A stretch of 64,000 nt of DNA from an uncultured Saprospiraceae bacterium (GTDB taxonomy: Bacteria; Bacteroidota; Bacteroidia; Chitinophagales; Saprospiraceae): the NCBI GenBank assembly GCA_938016265.1, contig CALLWB010000018.1, positions 1 through 64,000 on the forward strand. The letters are read 5' to 3'. Position 1 is the first letter of the stretch; every line of letters starts with the position of its first letter. Under the pieces are notes generated by a model. The model worked only from the letters and a program-made list of their open reading frames with translations. It was not told the DNA's origin and did not search any database. Positions 17,347-27,810 of the stretch are shown one piece after another. The position numbers and the translations under genes were made by a program.

Positions 17347-19167
17347 TTATACATAGCCCTGCGCCTGCAGCTGAAACAACTCAGCATACTTACCTCCAAG
17401 TGCAACCAACTCATCATGCGTGCCAGACTCCTTCACCGCACCGTATTCCAAAAACAAGATACGATCAGCCATCCGCACCGTAGAAAACCGATGAGAAATC
17501 AACACTGCAGATTTGCCTTGGATCAGTTCTGAAAAACGCAAGAAGACCTCGTGCTCCGCCCGAGCATCCAGTGCAGAAGTCGGTTCATCCAAAATAAGGA
17601 GCTGTGCATCTCGCATGTAAGCACGTGCAAGGGCAATTTTTTGCCACTGGCCCCCAGAAAGTTCGACACCAGACTCAAAGCGTTTTCCTAGTATTTGGTC
17701 GTACTGAGCAGGCAATCCATCAATAACAGTATCTGCCAGACTTTTTGTTGCCGACTCCTTGATTCGAGGGCGGTTGGCTACTGAATCGATTTGACCGATT
17801 GCAATGTTTTCCGCTGCATTCATTTGAAAACGGACGTAGTCTTGAAAAATGATCCCTATCTCTTTTCTTAAGTCTAATACGTTGTATAATCTTAGGTCAA
17901 TTCCGTCTAGTAATATCCGTCCTTCAGTTGGTTCGTAGAGCCGGGCGAGCAATTTGACAAGGGTGGTTTTTCCTGCTCCGTTCTCTCCAACCAAAGCCAA
18001 TTTTTCACCAGCTTTCAAATGAAAAGATAAATTTTTAATCGCCCAAATTTCGCTATTGGGATACTTGAAACCAACATTTTCAAAGGTGAATCCTTGCTGA
18101 ATTGGCATTGGCACAGGCAAGGATTTATCTGTCACTCCGATTTGAGGAGTTAACGCCATGAAATCAAAGTAGTCCTGCAAGTACAAAGAACCTTCTGCTA
18201 TCTTGGCAAAACGCCCCATGATTGCCTGCAACATCGACCGCAATCGATTGAACGACCCAGCCAAAAAAGTAAGCATACCAACAGTGATCACTCCTCCAAC
18301 GGTCTGCACCACAATAAAAATGTAGGCACCGTAATACGCGAGCGAACCAGCCATAGATAACAGACTTCCCCAAACAGCTCGTTTGAGAGATACCTGCTTG
18401 TTCGCTTCGTAGTAGTTGTCGGATATCTCCTTGAATCGGCCAGAAATGAAATCGGCTAGATTGAATATTTTGATCTCTTTTGCTGTTTCGTCGCTGGCGC
18501 CTATGTATCGCAGATAGTCTAGTTCTCGGCGTTGGGGCGTCCAGTTTCGAGTCAGGGAATAGGTGACGGAATTAAAGTACGTCTCATTTAGGAAAGAAGG
18601 GATGACGGCACACAACAAAATCAGGATAAGCCAGGGACTGAAGGCAATAAGCCCTGCCGCCAGAAAAAGGATGGTGATGAAATCTTGCATTTGATACAGG
18701 ACCTGCGACATCAGCACCGTTCTTCCTATGGTTTGGCGTCTAGCCCGTTCGAGTTTGTCGTAAAAATTGGCATCTTCAAACATAAACAAATCCAACTCTG
18801 CTGCTTTTCGAATCAGCTCTACAGAAGACTTGTTTGAAAATAAATCGCCTAGCAAACTATCAATCAAAATAATCCATCGATTCATTACATCCGAAAGCAC
18901 AGCCAGTCCAAATTCCAGCCCAACCATTACCCACAAATAATATTTATCTGCATCACCGGACTCACCAATCAAACGGATGACTTCATCAATGATTTCCTTG
19001 CCGACCCAAAGCATAAGAAGGGGAAGTGCCGCCTTTACAATTCTCAAAAGAATATTGACAACGGTAAGCGGCTTATTCGTCTCCCAAACCAATTTGAGGA
19101 AAGGCGGTAGATTTTTAAGCGCCTTAAACTGTTCTTTAAAGGAGGCTTTCTTTTTTCTTCTTGCCAT
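17347..19167 (-). CDS. ABC exporter, fused permease and ATPase
   Basis: The 606-residue half-transporter has a six-helix membrane domain (about 30-330) followed by an ATPase domain: Walker A GENGAGKT at 394-401, signature LSGGQ at 503-507, Walker B LLILDEP and the D-loop SALDA just after, and the switch His in LISHRFSTV. It should act as a homodimer. The substrate is unknown. The linker between the membrane domain and ATPase contains VPMPIQQGFTFENVGFKYP, typical of lipid, drug or peptide exporters. It is monocistronic, with 187 bp to the downstream dockerin-like gene. Confidence 0.88.
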   Translation of the reverse strand: MARRKKKASFKEQFKALKNLPPFLKLVWETNKPLTVVNILLRIVKAALPLLMLWVGKEIIDEVIRLIGESGDADKYYLWVMVGLEFGLAVLSDVMNRWIILIDSLLGDLFSNKSSVELIRKAAELDLFMFEDANFYDKLERARRQTIGRTVLMSQVLYQMQDFITILFLAAGLIAFSPWLILILLCAVIPSFLNETYFNSVTYSLTRNWTPQRRELDYLRYIGASDETAKEIKIFNLADFISGRFKEISDNYYEANKQVSLKRAVWGSLLSMAGSLAYYGAYIFIVVQTVGGVITVGMLTFLAGSFNRLRSMLQAIMGRFAKIAEGSLYLQDYFDFMALTPQIGVTDKSLPVPMPIQQGFTFENVGFKYPNSEIWAIKNLSFHLKAGEKLALVGENGAGKTTLVKLLARLYEPTEGRILLDGIDLRLYNVLDLRKEIGIIFQDYVRFQMNAAENIAIGQIDSVANRPRIKESATKSLADTVIDGLPAQYDQILGKRFESGVELSGGQWQKIALARAYMRDAQLLILDEPTSALDARAEHEVFLRFSELIQGKSAVLISHRFSTVRMADRILFLEYGAVKESGTHDELVALGGKYAELFQLQAQGYV

Positions 19168-19348
19168 TATTGGAAATGCATTATATTCTGTTTGTCAAAA
19201 ATTGCTAAAAAGTGAGCAGGTATAACAACTAATTGTAATACAATGTTTTGAAACTTGCCTAGTAGAGGAGTTCCTTACTGAGCGAAGAAGGACTAATGTA
19301 CTCTTGGACTATTGACCAACAACCAATCCACCATTAACCAAACAATAA

Positions 19349-19831
19349 CTAATAATCAATCTTATCCTTCTTTGTGCTCCAATTTTGGAAAGTTTCCAGG
19401 GCTTCTTCTCTTAGTATCTGTACAAAAGGAATATCTCTTGAACCAAGTGGTTTTTCAAGTTCTTCATAAATGAACTGATCGTCGAAGTCAATTTCTGCGG
19501 CATCGACTTTTGTATTCGCATAAAACACTTTGTCTGGTCTCGCCCAGTAGATCGCGCCCAAACACATGGGGCAAGGTTCACAACTAGTATAAATTTCGCA
19601 GCCGTCCAATTGGAAACTACCTAGCTTTTTGCAGGCGTTTCGTATGGCCGTCACCTCTGCGTGTGCGGTTGGATCGTTGGAGGAGGTTACCTGATTACAG
19701 CCGGTGGCTATTATTGTTCCATCTTTTACTATTATTGCACCAAAAGGCCCACCTTTATTTGTAGTCATCCCTTCATTAGCCATTTCAATGGCCTTTCTCA
19801 TAAATGTTTTCTGCTCTTGTGTAATTTCCAT
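19349..19831 (-). CDS. guaD: Guanine deaminase (cytidine deaminase fold)
   Basis: The 160-residue protein turns guanine into xanthine in purine salvage. Zinc ligands are His57 of HAEV, Cys87 and Cys90 of PCPMC, with Glu59 as proton shuttle. From memory the sequence follows Bacillus GuaD closely over GGPFGAIIVKDG, NDPTAHAEVTAIR, CEPCPMCLGAIYWARP and FDDQFIYEEL, including the C-terminal part that in GuaD closes the active site of the partner subunit. That separates it from TadA-type tRNA deaminases, which lack this tail. No signal peptide, no operon partner. Confidence 0.85.
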   Translation of the reverse strand: MEITQEQKTFMRKAIEMANEGMTTNKGGPFGAIIVKDGTIIATGCNQVTSSNDPTAHAEVTAIRNACKKLGSFQLDGCEIYTSCEPCPMCLGAIYWARPDKVFYANTKVDAAEIDFDDQFIYEELEKPLGSRDIPFVQILREEALETFQNWSTKKDKIDY

Positions 19832-20272
19832 GTACCTAAGTTATTTTGAGTGTAAAATAGGCATTTACAATGAATTACAAGGGATATTTTTTTAGAAAGG
19901 AAGTGACTTAGATAAGCCAACACAAAACTAAGTTAATTTAATATTAAAAAGAATAATCTTAATTTAACAAAACAGATACAAATTTTTAACATTCAGCCAA
20001 TTACAAATAACTTAATATGCTTTTTTTGATCATATAAAAAATACTTTTAATTGAATATTTCATGTCATTTTATAACAGATTAATTTCTAAATGACTATTT
20101 TTTTCTTAATTTAGTATTGACCGACAAACACCAAGAAAAATCAGATTTACAAATCGACGAGACTTCTAAGTCTAAATACCTGATATTTAAATAACAAAAT
20201 ATTTAAATAACTCCATATTACATTTAAACCATTTGTTTGGAAAAGTCCAAACTAAACTCTAAAATCTTCGCT
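19832..20272. other. Non-coding stretch upstream of 20273
   Basis: About 440 bp of very AT-rich DNA. I see AGACTT-CT-AAGTCT near 20160-20175 as a small inverted repeat and several poly-A/T tracts, but no promoter, RNA gene or repeat family that I can support. Confidence 0.4.
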
Positions 20273-20785
20273 ATGAAAAGAATGATACCCATTTTAATCA
20301 TTTTATTAACGACCAATTTTCTCTGGGGACAACAGAAAACCGAAGGCCTGACCTCAAACCTGCAGGACAAAGCAGTTCAACAGACCTCCCACGTTGTTTC
20401 CTTATTGAAAAATATGCCGTTGAAAGTAACTAATGCTGAAACAGCCGCTCAGCTAAGAGCCATCAGCAAAGAACAAAAAGATCAGCTCGCTGAAATACAC
20501 TACAATGTATACAACTACGTTGACCAAGTCAGGCAAAAGTATGGAGATAATACTCCTGAAGTACAGGAAGAAGTCGACTACCAAAAGTCACATTACTTCA
20601 AGTTGCTGAAAAAAGTATTAAATACCCACCAGTATTTTTACTTAAAACATGTTCATGATGCCCAATCTCAAAAATTAATTGATGTTGTAGACCTAAACTT
20701 TGCAACAGAGGAAGAAGTTGAAATTGCGAAAAGCAGACTGGAGCATCTTCAATCAGTAAACGTACTCGACTTCAACCAATTGTAA
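20273..20785 (+). CDS. Small exported helical protein of unknown function
   Basis: I start at the ATG at 20273, which opens directly on a signal peptide (MKRMIPILIILLTTNFLWG, mature from about residue 20). An upstream in-frame TTG at 20237 would only add 12 residues. The mature 150-residue protein is rich in Gln, Glu and Lys and predicted mostly helical, with no cysteine and no recognised domain. It is 20 bp upstream of the giant adhesin, so it is probably co-transcribed and may help its folding or anchoring; that link is inference. Confidence 0.6.
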   Translation: MKRMIPILIILLTTNFLWGQQKTEGLTSNLQDKAVQQTSHVVSLLKNMPLKVTNAETAAQLRAISKEQKDQLAEIHYNVYNYVDQVRQKYGDNTPEVQEEVDYQKSHYFKLLKKVLNTHQYFYLKHVHDAQSQKLIDVVDLNFATEEEVEIAKSRLEHLQSVNVLDFNQL

Positions 20786-20805
20786 ACTCCATCAACTCAT
20801 CAATA

Positions 20806-23800
20806 ATGAAAAGATTATTATACCTAATAATAGCCTTATTGGCTATGTGCTCTACTACCATATTTGCCCAAGGCACTTCCCCTTGTGGAGCAACAGCACT
20901 AACACTAGGGATAAACCCAAATGGGACTATCCTCGATTCCGCTCCAAACACCATCATCGTAAATCCTAACCCAACTTGTGGTAATCACATTACTTCTGCA
21001 GGTTGTGTAGATGGATGGTATGTATACACACCTACTTCTCCCGGCGCAGCCTGGACACTAACACTCGAATCCATTCTTGGAGTAGACCGAGATGTCGGAG
21101 TAGCAGTTTATACGTCAAGTACTGATGGTTGTAGTGGCACCTTTACTCAAGTTGCCTGCAACAATGAAGGAACCGGAACATTTACCGTAAACAATTCTAC
21201 CTGCCTCGGCGCCCCAAGATATTACTTCAGAATGTGGGACTGGGCTTGTAATGGCGATGTTGCCTTCACAATAAACCTAACTTCCACCACACTTCCCAAT
21301 GGAGGTGCAAACGACAATCCATGTGGCGCAACCAACCTAACAGTAGGTGCAACACTAGGAGGTCAGTCTACTGGTGGAGCCACCCAAACTGCCAACCCTG
21401 GACCAGTACCAGGCCCATGCTCCAACGGAAACGTAGGCTATTCTCAATGTGGATTATGCGGAGACCGTTGGTACCAGGTAACGCTTACCACTCCACAAGC
21501 TACTGTCTATACCTCTGGTGGGTTTGACATGCAGCTAGCAGCATATACAGGCGCGTGTGGTTCACTAAATTTTGTTACTTGCGATTCTGACGGTGGGCCA
21601 GGCCTAAATGCAGAGATCACTGTAAATGGTGCAGTAGGACAAGTGTTCTATTTCCGGGTTTGGGAATTTAACTGTGATGTAATTGGCACCTATAGTATTA
21701 CGGTAGACGCAGATACAGACATCCTACTAAACGCGGCAACGAATGGCTCTGAGGTATTCTTAAATTGTGGAACCACCCTAGACCTTTATGATAGTGGTGG
21801 ATCAGGAGGATCTGCAGGCGTAACCAACACCGCAGGAAACTACGGCAACAACGAAAATTTCGGAATTAAATTCACCGCTCCTGTTGGAAAAGTAGTAAAG
21901 ATTGAATTTGAAAAAATAATTGGAGGTCTCAATGGAGAAATCTACATGGATGCAGGAGACGAACTTAGTCCAAATGTAATTGGAAACTCCGCTGACTTCC
22001 TACGAATTTATGATGGGAATTGGGTGAATGCTCAAAAAATAGGCTCCTACACTGGTACTACGATCAGCTACCCACAACCAGGCGTTATTATTTCCAGAGG
22101 CCGAACATTGTCTCTTCGAATGGTGACCAATGGTATTGACAATAGAGCAGGATTTCATGCAAGAATTTACTGTGACGATCCAGTTACTCCTACAACCACC
22201 AACATCAATGTTTGTAATGGTGGGCAGGTAGCTAACTTTAGTCGTGCTGCAGGAGGTGGAGCAAACGCTTTTCAAATCTGGAACTATTGCCCACCAGGCA
22301 ACTCTAGTGCAAACGGCTGTATCTTTGTCGACTTTTCTTCTTTCGCTGCAGAGTATAATATTGATATGCTGCAAGTCTATGATCAAAGTGCAACAACTTC
22401 CCTTTTACCAAGAAATTTATTAGTTACACTTACTAGCTCTGATAATGCAAACCTCACGGGAACAATCTCCGCTACAGAATTAAATGCGAGTGGATGTCTT
22501 GCCTTCAAATTTCAAGGAGGAACTAATGACGCCAATCCCTGGGTAGATGAAGCGGCATGGTCTGCTATCATCAATTGCGGGCCTTGTCGCCTTGGTGCTG
22601 GTGGTGGCGATGCTTGCGTGGATGCAACCGAATTTGACAGAGATGGAATATGGGCTGCCACTAATCAAACTGCAGAAGGGCAAACCTGGAATACAGTTTC
22701 TGGAGAAGATCCAATAATAAAACATCCTAGCTGTGCCGCAGCAGAACAGATCACTCGTATGGAGAACACCACCTGGTTTAAATTCAAAACGCCACCAGGC
22801 GGCTGTGGTACAGACTTTTTCCTTACGGTGGATAATATCTCTTGCCAAAATTACAGAACAACAGATAATGGTATCCAAATTCAAGTTTTCGAATTACTTA
22901 GCCCCACAACATGTCCAGCAAATGGAAGTTTTTGGGGAGACAACAATCACAGCGCCCTTGCCTATTGTAAAGATAAATTGACAGCAGGAACAAACGTTAG
23001 TCTCAACTTCGTTGCTCCTGATACAGAATATTACATTTTTTATGATGGGTTTACCGGACAAAAATGTAATTGGGACATGATTATTTCAGGCTTCCCCTCT
23101 GATTGGGATCAAGATGGCATTTGTGACTTAATTGATATTGATGATGATAATGATGGTATTCCTGATGTAGTAGAGTTGGGCTGTGCTCAAGGCACCCAAT
23201 TTGGAGCAGGCTGCTTGGCCAGCGATCCAAACGATGATGATGACGGAGATGGAGTACCTAACTACGCCGACCCTAACTGGGCAAGCTGTGGCGGACTGAA
23301 TGCGCAAGGTATTTGTACTTCTTTTGACCTTGATGGCGATGGCAATCCAAACCACCTTGACCTTGATGCAGACAACGACGGAATTCCTGACGTTATTGAA
23401 GCAGGCGGATCTGATCCTGACAATGATGGTATCATTGGAACTGGGTTCCCTCTTGATTCAGACGGCGATGGCCTTCCCAACGATGCAGATATTGCAAATG
23501 GCGATCTTACAACGACCAACTTACCAATAGCGAATACTGATAGCGCAGGCAATCCTGATTATCTGGATTTGGATTCTGACGATGATGGTATTCCTGACCT
23601 TGTAGAAGTTGGTGGTACTGACGCCAATGATGATGGATATGTAGATGACTACGACCCAGATGCTCCGGTAAATACAAATCCATGGAGTGATTCAAACCCT
23701 GATAACGATGGCTGGTCAAACACTTATGATGGTGACACCGACAACAACGGCACTACCGACCAACCGAATAGCCAATTGGTAGACGAATGTTTGACTTGTC

Positions 23801-26469
23801 TGAATGCCACAAACTCCCCAATCAATCCTGACGGTACTGGAGGATTAAATCATTTAGATCTAGATTCTGATAATGATGGCTGTTTTGATACCGTAGAAGC
23901 AGGAGGAGGAGACAGCAATAATGATGGGATCACAGGAGGCACAACGCCAATTGTAGATACCGATGGTGATGGCTGGTCAAATATTGAAGATAGTGATGAC
24001 GGAGGTAGTGTATTACCTGATACCGATCCATTTAGCGATAGTTATACCGATGAAAGCGTATCAAGTTTAGTTTGTGATATTGATGATGATAATGATGGTA
24101 TTCCTGACGTTATTGAGCTTTGTGGCCCTGGCGCTACTGATTTTTCCTGCATTGGTGCAGGAAGTGATCCAAGCGGAGATGACGATATGGATGGCACTCC
24201 AAACTATCAAGACCCACAATATTGTACACTTAATTCTAATGGCGTTTGTGATGAAATGGACCATGATGGAGACGGAGTTCCTAACCACCTGGACCTTGAT
24301 GCTGATAATGATGGTATCCCTGATGTAATTGAAGGCGGCGGATCAGATCCGGACAATGATGGTATTATTGGAACTGGCACTCCTACTGATTCTGACAGAG
24401 ACGGACTTCCTGATGATGCAGACCCAGATGGCTCAAGTACGACTAATACAGGAACCCCTGGTCAAACGACCCTTCCGATTTTCAATACGGACGCCACCAC
24501 AGATCCTGATTTCCTTGATCTTGATGCAGACGATGATGGTATTCCTGACTTAGTAGAATCCGGCGGTATGGACACCAACGACGATGGTTATGTAGATGAC
24601 TACAATCCAACTACCGGAACATGGATAGGAGTGGCCGATGCAGACAATGACGGTTGGTCTAACACTTACGATGGAGACACAGACAACAATTCCACCATAG
24701 ACAACCCAGGGAATGAGTTGATCGTAGATTGCTTAACCTGCAGTCCTGCTGACGACCCTGACGGTGATAATGCACCAAACCACCTGGATTTAGATTCAGA
24801 TAATGATGGTTGTTTTGACACCGTAGAAGCGGGAGGTGGAGATAGCAACAATGACGGTATTACTGGAGGAACGACACCAATTGTAGATACCGATGATGAT
24901 GGCTGGTCGAACATTGAAGATAGTGACAACGGAGGTAGCGTATTACCAAATACAAATCCAGAATTGGATATTTATACGAATGCCGCCTTCTTTACTGCAG
25001 CATGTGATATTGATGATGATAATGATGGTATTCCTGATGTTATTGAAATTTGCGGCATTGGTGCTACAGACTTCTCTTGCGTGGGCGCTGGTAGTGATCC
25101 AAACGGAGACGACGATGACGATGGCATTCCTAACTATCAAGATCCTGATTACTGTACGCTTAATGCAATGGGAGTTTGTGAGGAAATGGATCAGGATGGA
25201 GACGGACTTCCCAATCATCTGGATCTGGATGCAGACAACGATGGTATTCCTGATGTTATTGAAGGGGGTGGAACAGATCCAGACAATGATGGTATTGCAG
25301 GCACAGGCCCTCCAACAGACTCAGACGGCGACGGACTGCCAGACGCAGCAGATCCTGATGATACAAGCCCTACAAACACTGGAGGACCGGATCAAACTAA
25401 TTTACCAATTCCAAATACTGACGGAGTCCCGGGAACACCTGACTTCTTAGATCTGGATTCTGACGATGATGGTATTCCTGATATTGTAGAATCTGGAGGA
25501 GATGATACCAACAATGATGGTATGGCTGATGGCCCGAACTGCTTCAATCCAATTGATTGTCAACCCGATCTTAATGACAATGGATGGTCGGATGATTATG
25601 ACAGTGGAGCACCATTGATCGATGAGTGTTTGACTTGTGATCCGCGGGTTAATCCTGATGGAGATAATAGTCCAAACCATTTAGATCTGGATTCTGACGA
25701 TGATGGATGTTTTGATACCGTGGAAGCAGATCTAGCAGACAATGACACCGATGATGACGGGATTGTTGGCGCCACTACTCCTATCAATGATACCGACGGC
25801 GACGGATGGTCTGACTTGAATGATGGAGATAACGGTGGTACCGTGCTTGCGAATACTGATCCTGCTACAGACTTGTATACGGATGCTACTACATTGGCCA
25901 CGCATTGTGAAAACTTCTTAGATGTTGAGTTAATCAGCTTCGTAGGAAAAGAAATCAATTGTGCGATCCATCTTGACTGGGTGGTTACGGAGCAAGTTGA
26001 AGTACAGGAATATCAAATAGAGATCAGCTTAAACGGAATAGATTTCAGACCTGCCGGCATTGTAGAAGCAGTAGATGGAACAGGAAACATTTCCTACTCG
26101 ATTACGCTGGAAGAAATATTTGAGACCAATTACTTACGAATCAAGATGCTTGACCTGGATGGTACTTTTGAATATTCACCAACTATTCTTCTCAATTCTA
26201 GCTGTAAGAAATTGGATCAAATCCGTTGGGTTTCTCCAATACCGGCTACTACAGAAATCAATGTGGAGTTCAATAGTGGAGCAGCTCAGGAAGTACGATT
26301 GATGGTTACTGATGTTATTGGCCGTCGATTGATTGAAGTCCCAGTAACTGCTGGACCAGGAAGAAACTTTGAGACCATAGATGTGACCAAACTTTCTCAG
26401 GGCATTTATTTTGTACAAATAGACTACGGACAAATTGTAACGATTCCAGTTAAGTTTGTCAAGCAGTAA
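20806..26469 (+). CDS. Giant calcium-repeat (TSP3-like) adhesin with T9SS sorting tail
   Basis: The 1887-residue protein has a signal peptide (about 1-22). Two related beta domains each begin with a PCGAT/LT motif (about 24-170 and 172-300). Next is a CUB-like region with FLRIYDG (about 395-405), then a further CUB-like domain around 465-595. The following 925 residues are thrombospondin-type-3 calcium loops (D-x-D-x-D-G-x-P-D). They are arranged as three copies of one module of about 310 residues, starting at nt 23134, 24076 and 25006. The last 75 residues (VRLMVTDVIGRRL to the end) form a type A T9SS sorting domain. It should be exported, anchored to the cell surface and Ca-stabilised. The terminator at 26495 ends it. 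Confidence 0.85.
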   Translation: MKRLLYLIIALLAMCSTTIFAQGTSPCGATALTLGINPNGTILDSAPNTIIVNPNPTCGNHITSAGCVDGWYVYTPTSPGAAWTLTLESILGVDRDVGVAVYTSSTDGCSGTFTQVACNNEGTGTFTVNNSTCLGAPRYYFRMWDWACNGDVAFTINLTSTTLPNGGANDNPCGATNLTVGATLGGQSTGGATQTANPGPVPGPCSNGNVGYSQCGLCGDRWYQVTLTTPQATVYTSGGFDMQLAAYTGACGSLNFVTCDSDGGPGLNAEITVNGAVGQVFYFRVWEFNCDVIGTYSITVDADTDILLNAATNGSEVFLNCGTTLDLYDSGGSGGSAGVTNTAGNYGNNENFGIKFTAPVGKVVKIEFEKIIGGLNGEIYMDAGDELSPNVIGNSADFLRIYDGNWVNAQKIGSYTGTTISYPQPGVIISRGRTLSLRMVTNGIDNRAGFHARIYCDDPVTPTTTNINVCNGGQVANFSRAAGGGANAFQIWNYCPPGNSSANGCIFVDFSSFAAEYNIDMLQVYDQSATTSLLPRNLLVTLTSSDNANLTGTISATELNASGCLAFKFQGGTNDANPWVDEAAWSAIINCGPCRLGAGGGDACVDATEFDRDGIWAATNQTAEGQTWNTVSGEDPIIKHPSCAAAEQITRMENTTWFKFKTPPGGCGTDFFLTVDNISCQNYRTTDNGIQIQVFELLSPTTCPANGSFWGDNNHSALAYCKDKLTAGTNVSLNFVAPDTEYYIFYDGFTGQKCNWDMIISGFPSDWDQDGICDLIDIDDDNDGIPDVVELGCAQGTQFGAGCLASDPNDDDDGDGVPNYADPNWASCGGLNAQGICTSFDLDGDGNPNHLDLDADNDGIPDVIEAGGSDPDNDGIIGTGFPLDSDGDGLPNDADIANGDLTTTNLPIANTDSAGNPDYLDLDSDDDGIPDLVEVGGTDANDDGYVDDYDPDAPVNTNPWSDSNPDNDGWSNTYDGDTDNNGTTDQPNSQLVDECLTCLNATNSPINPDGTGGLNHLDLDSDNDGCFDTVEAGGGDSNNDGITGGTTPIVDTDGDGWSNIEDSDDGGSVLPDTDPFSDSYTDESVSSLVCDIDDDNDGIPDVIELCGPGATDFSCIGAGSDPSGDDDMDGTPNYQDPQYCTLNSNGVCDEMDHDGDGVPNHLDLDADNDGIPDVIEGGGSDPDNDGIIGTGTPTDSDRDGLPDDADPDGSSTTNTGTPGQTTLPIFNTDATTDPDFLDLDADDDGIPDLVESGGMDTNDDGYVDDYNPTTGTWIGVADADNDGWSNTYDGDTDNNSTIDNPGNELIVDCLTCSPADDPDGDNAPNHLDLDSDNDGCFDTVEAGGGDSNNDGITGGTTPIVDTDDDGWSNIEDSDNGGSVLPNTNPELDIYTNAAFFTAACDIDDDNDGIPDVIEICGIGATDFSCVGAGSDPNGDDDDDGIPNYQDPDYCTLNAMGVCEEMDQDGDGLPNHLDLDADNDGIPDVIEGGGTDPDNDGIAGTGPPTDSDGDGLPDAADPDDTSPTNTGGPDQTNLPIPNTDGVPGTPDFLDLDSDDDGIPDIVESGGDDTNNDGMADGPNCFNPIDCQPDLNDNGWSDDYDSGAPLIDECLTCDPRVNPDGDNSPNHLDLDSDDDGCFDTVEADLADNDTDDDGIVGATTPINDTDGDGWSDLNDGDNGGTVLANTDPATDLYTDATTLATHCENFLDVELISFVGKEINCAIHLDWVVTEQVEVQEYQIEISLNGIDFRPAGIVEAVDGTGNISYSITLEEIFETNYLRIKMLDLDGTFEYSPTILLNSSCKKLDQIRWVSPIPATTEINVEFNSGAAQEVRLMVTDVIGRRLIEVPVTAGPGRNFETIDVTKLSQGIYFVQIDYGQIVTIPVKFVKQ
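23134..25910 (+). repeat. Three approx. 930-bp tandem repeats inside the adhesin gene
   Basis: The string beginning GATATTGATGATGATAATGA recurs at 23134, 24076 and 25006, giving periods of 942 and 930 bp. Each copy also repeats the words NHLDLDADNDGIPDVIEGGG and DLDSDNDGCFDTVEAGGG-like segments. The copies are similar but not identical at DNA level, so they are diverging by point changes. Confidence 0.9.
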
Positions 26470-26494
26470 GAGACTGCCAACCTAAATATTAAAG

Positions 26495-26534
26495 CGAATT
26501 CTGAGGACTTGTTTCTTGGAATTCGTTTTTTTTT
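26495..26534 (+). terminator. Rho-independent terminator after the adhesin
   Basis: CGAATTC (26495-26501), a 17-nt loop and GAATTCG (26519-26525) form a stem, followed by nine T at 26526-26534. The loop is long, so this is a moderate-strength prediction. Confidence 0.6.
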
Positions 26535-26735
26535 GTTCTAGGAATTGACGAATTCATTCGTCTGACGTGTGGGACGTGGATTATTGTAAAAACAACATCC
26601 CTCATTTTAAATCCATTAGCGAATCCAACCATTAACCCATCTCAATTAACCATTCTTTACTAGGGTTTAACGAAAATTACAAGAAATTAGTAGAACAAAG
26701 TTATAAGTATTACAAAAAAAACCGATATTCCCAAT

Positions 26736-27803
26736 ATGACGGATACCACCTCAACCGATGAAGCTAAAGCATGTCTGAATTGTGATCACCCGATCCAGAC
26801 AGCAGAAAAATTTTGTGCGAAGTGCGGCCAAAAACAAACAGATGGCAGGGTTCGCTTTTTTTCTTTATTGAAGGATTTTATTGGAGATACTTTTTCATTT
26901 GACTCGAGATTGGCAAAAAGCATTTTACCTCTATTTTTTAAGCCTGGCGAATTAACAAAACAATATTTCCTAGGTAAACATAAATCTTATGTTTCTCCAG
27001 TTAGGCTGTTCTTATTTAGTATCATCTTTTTTTTCGGACTTGTCGCGTTAAAACTAGGAGAGGATGGAGGAATCCACCTGGGAAATGACAGTTCTCAAAA
27101 AGAACAATTTAATAAAAAACTGTATCACAATGAGCTCGTTGCAAAAGTGGATACAGCTAGAATCACCTTTAAAGAGCAGATATCAGATCCTGAAGTGCAT
27201 GCCGTTTTAGATACCACCTTTACCAAAGCATTGATCCCGAAAGATGTAGCCGATAGCACGGACTTTACCATGGCCAACTTCTGGGGCAATGAAATTGGAA
27301 TAAAGGTATCTAGCAAAGATCTTTACAATTTGACGGCAGAAGAGATCATGGACAAATATGGAATGGAAGGTTTCTGGAAGCGAATCTTTTTTGGTAAAAC
27401 GTTGAAAATAATGCAGGATGGCGAAAGTTTTTTCAAATTTGCTATTTCAAGGATGTCCTGGATGGTTTTTCTAATGATGCCTTTTATTGCTTTTGCTTTA
27501 AAACTGCTGTACATCCGGCGGAAAAAGTACTACGTAGAGCATTTTGTGTTTAGTATGCATATTCATTCTCTGGCATTTATATCATTTGGGATAGTCATTC
27601 TTATTTCGCCTTACATTCACGATGCAGTATCGGGTATGGTTTTTCTTGTATTATATGTGTATTCTTTTATTGCCATGCGCCGGTTTTATGGGCAAGGAAA
27701 GACGAAAACCTTTTTTAAGCAGCTCTTCCTTTTATTTAGCTATCTAATTATCTTTATCTTTGGAGTTTTAGGACTGTTGGCAATTAGCTTATTGATTTAC
27801 TAA
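26736..27803 (+). CDS. DUF3667 membrane protein with zinc-ribbon N-terminus
   Basis: The 355-residue protein opens with a CxxC...CxxC zinc ribbon (CLNCDHPIQTAEKFCAKCG). Then comes the DUF3667 segment: LLKDFIGDTFSFDSRLAKS, FFKPGELTKQYFLGKH and SYVSPVRLFLF. A hydrophobic helix follows, then a loop of about 120 polar residues, and three or four C-terminal helices. This architecture is characteristic of Bacteroidota; its function has not been established as far as I know. A small membrane-protein gene follows 7 bp later. Confidence 0.85.
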   Translation: MTDTTSTDEAKACLNCDHPIQTAEKFCAKCGQKQTDGRVRFFSLLKDFIGDTFSFDSRLAKSILPLFFKPGELTKQYFLGKHKSYVSPVRLFLFSIIFFFGLVALKLGEDGGIHLGNDSSQKEQFNKKLYHNELVAKVDTARITFKEQISDPEVHAVLDTTFTKALIPKDVADSTDFTMANFWGNEIGIKVSSKDLYNLTAEEIMDKYGMEGFWKRIFFGKTLKIMQDGESFFKFAISRMSWMVFLMMPFIAFALKLLYIRRKKYYVEHFVFSMHIHSLAFISFGIVILISPYIHDAVSGMVFLVLYVYSFIAMRRFYGQGKTKTFFKQLFLLFSYLIIFIFGVLGLLAISLLIY

Positions 27804-27810
27804 ATATTTT

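Noticed and set aside
20237-20272. Longer start for the small exported protein
   Set aside because: The upstream start is a TTG and would put 12 polar residues ahead of a normal signal peptide.
26545-26565. CGAATTCATTCG word shared with about 49285
   Set aside because: Short AT-rich palindrome-like word; two occurrences are not enough to call a repeat family.
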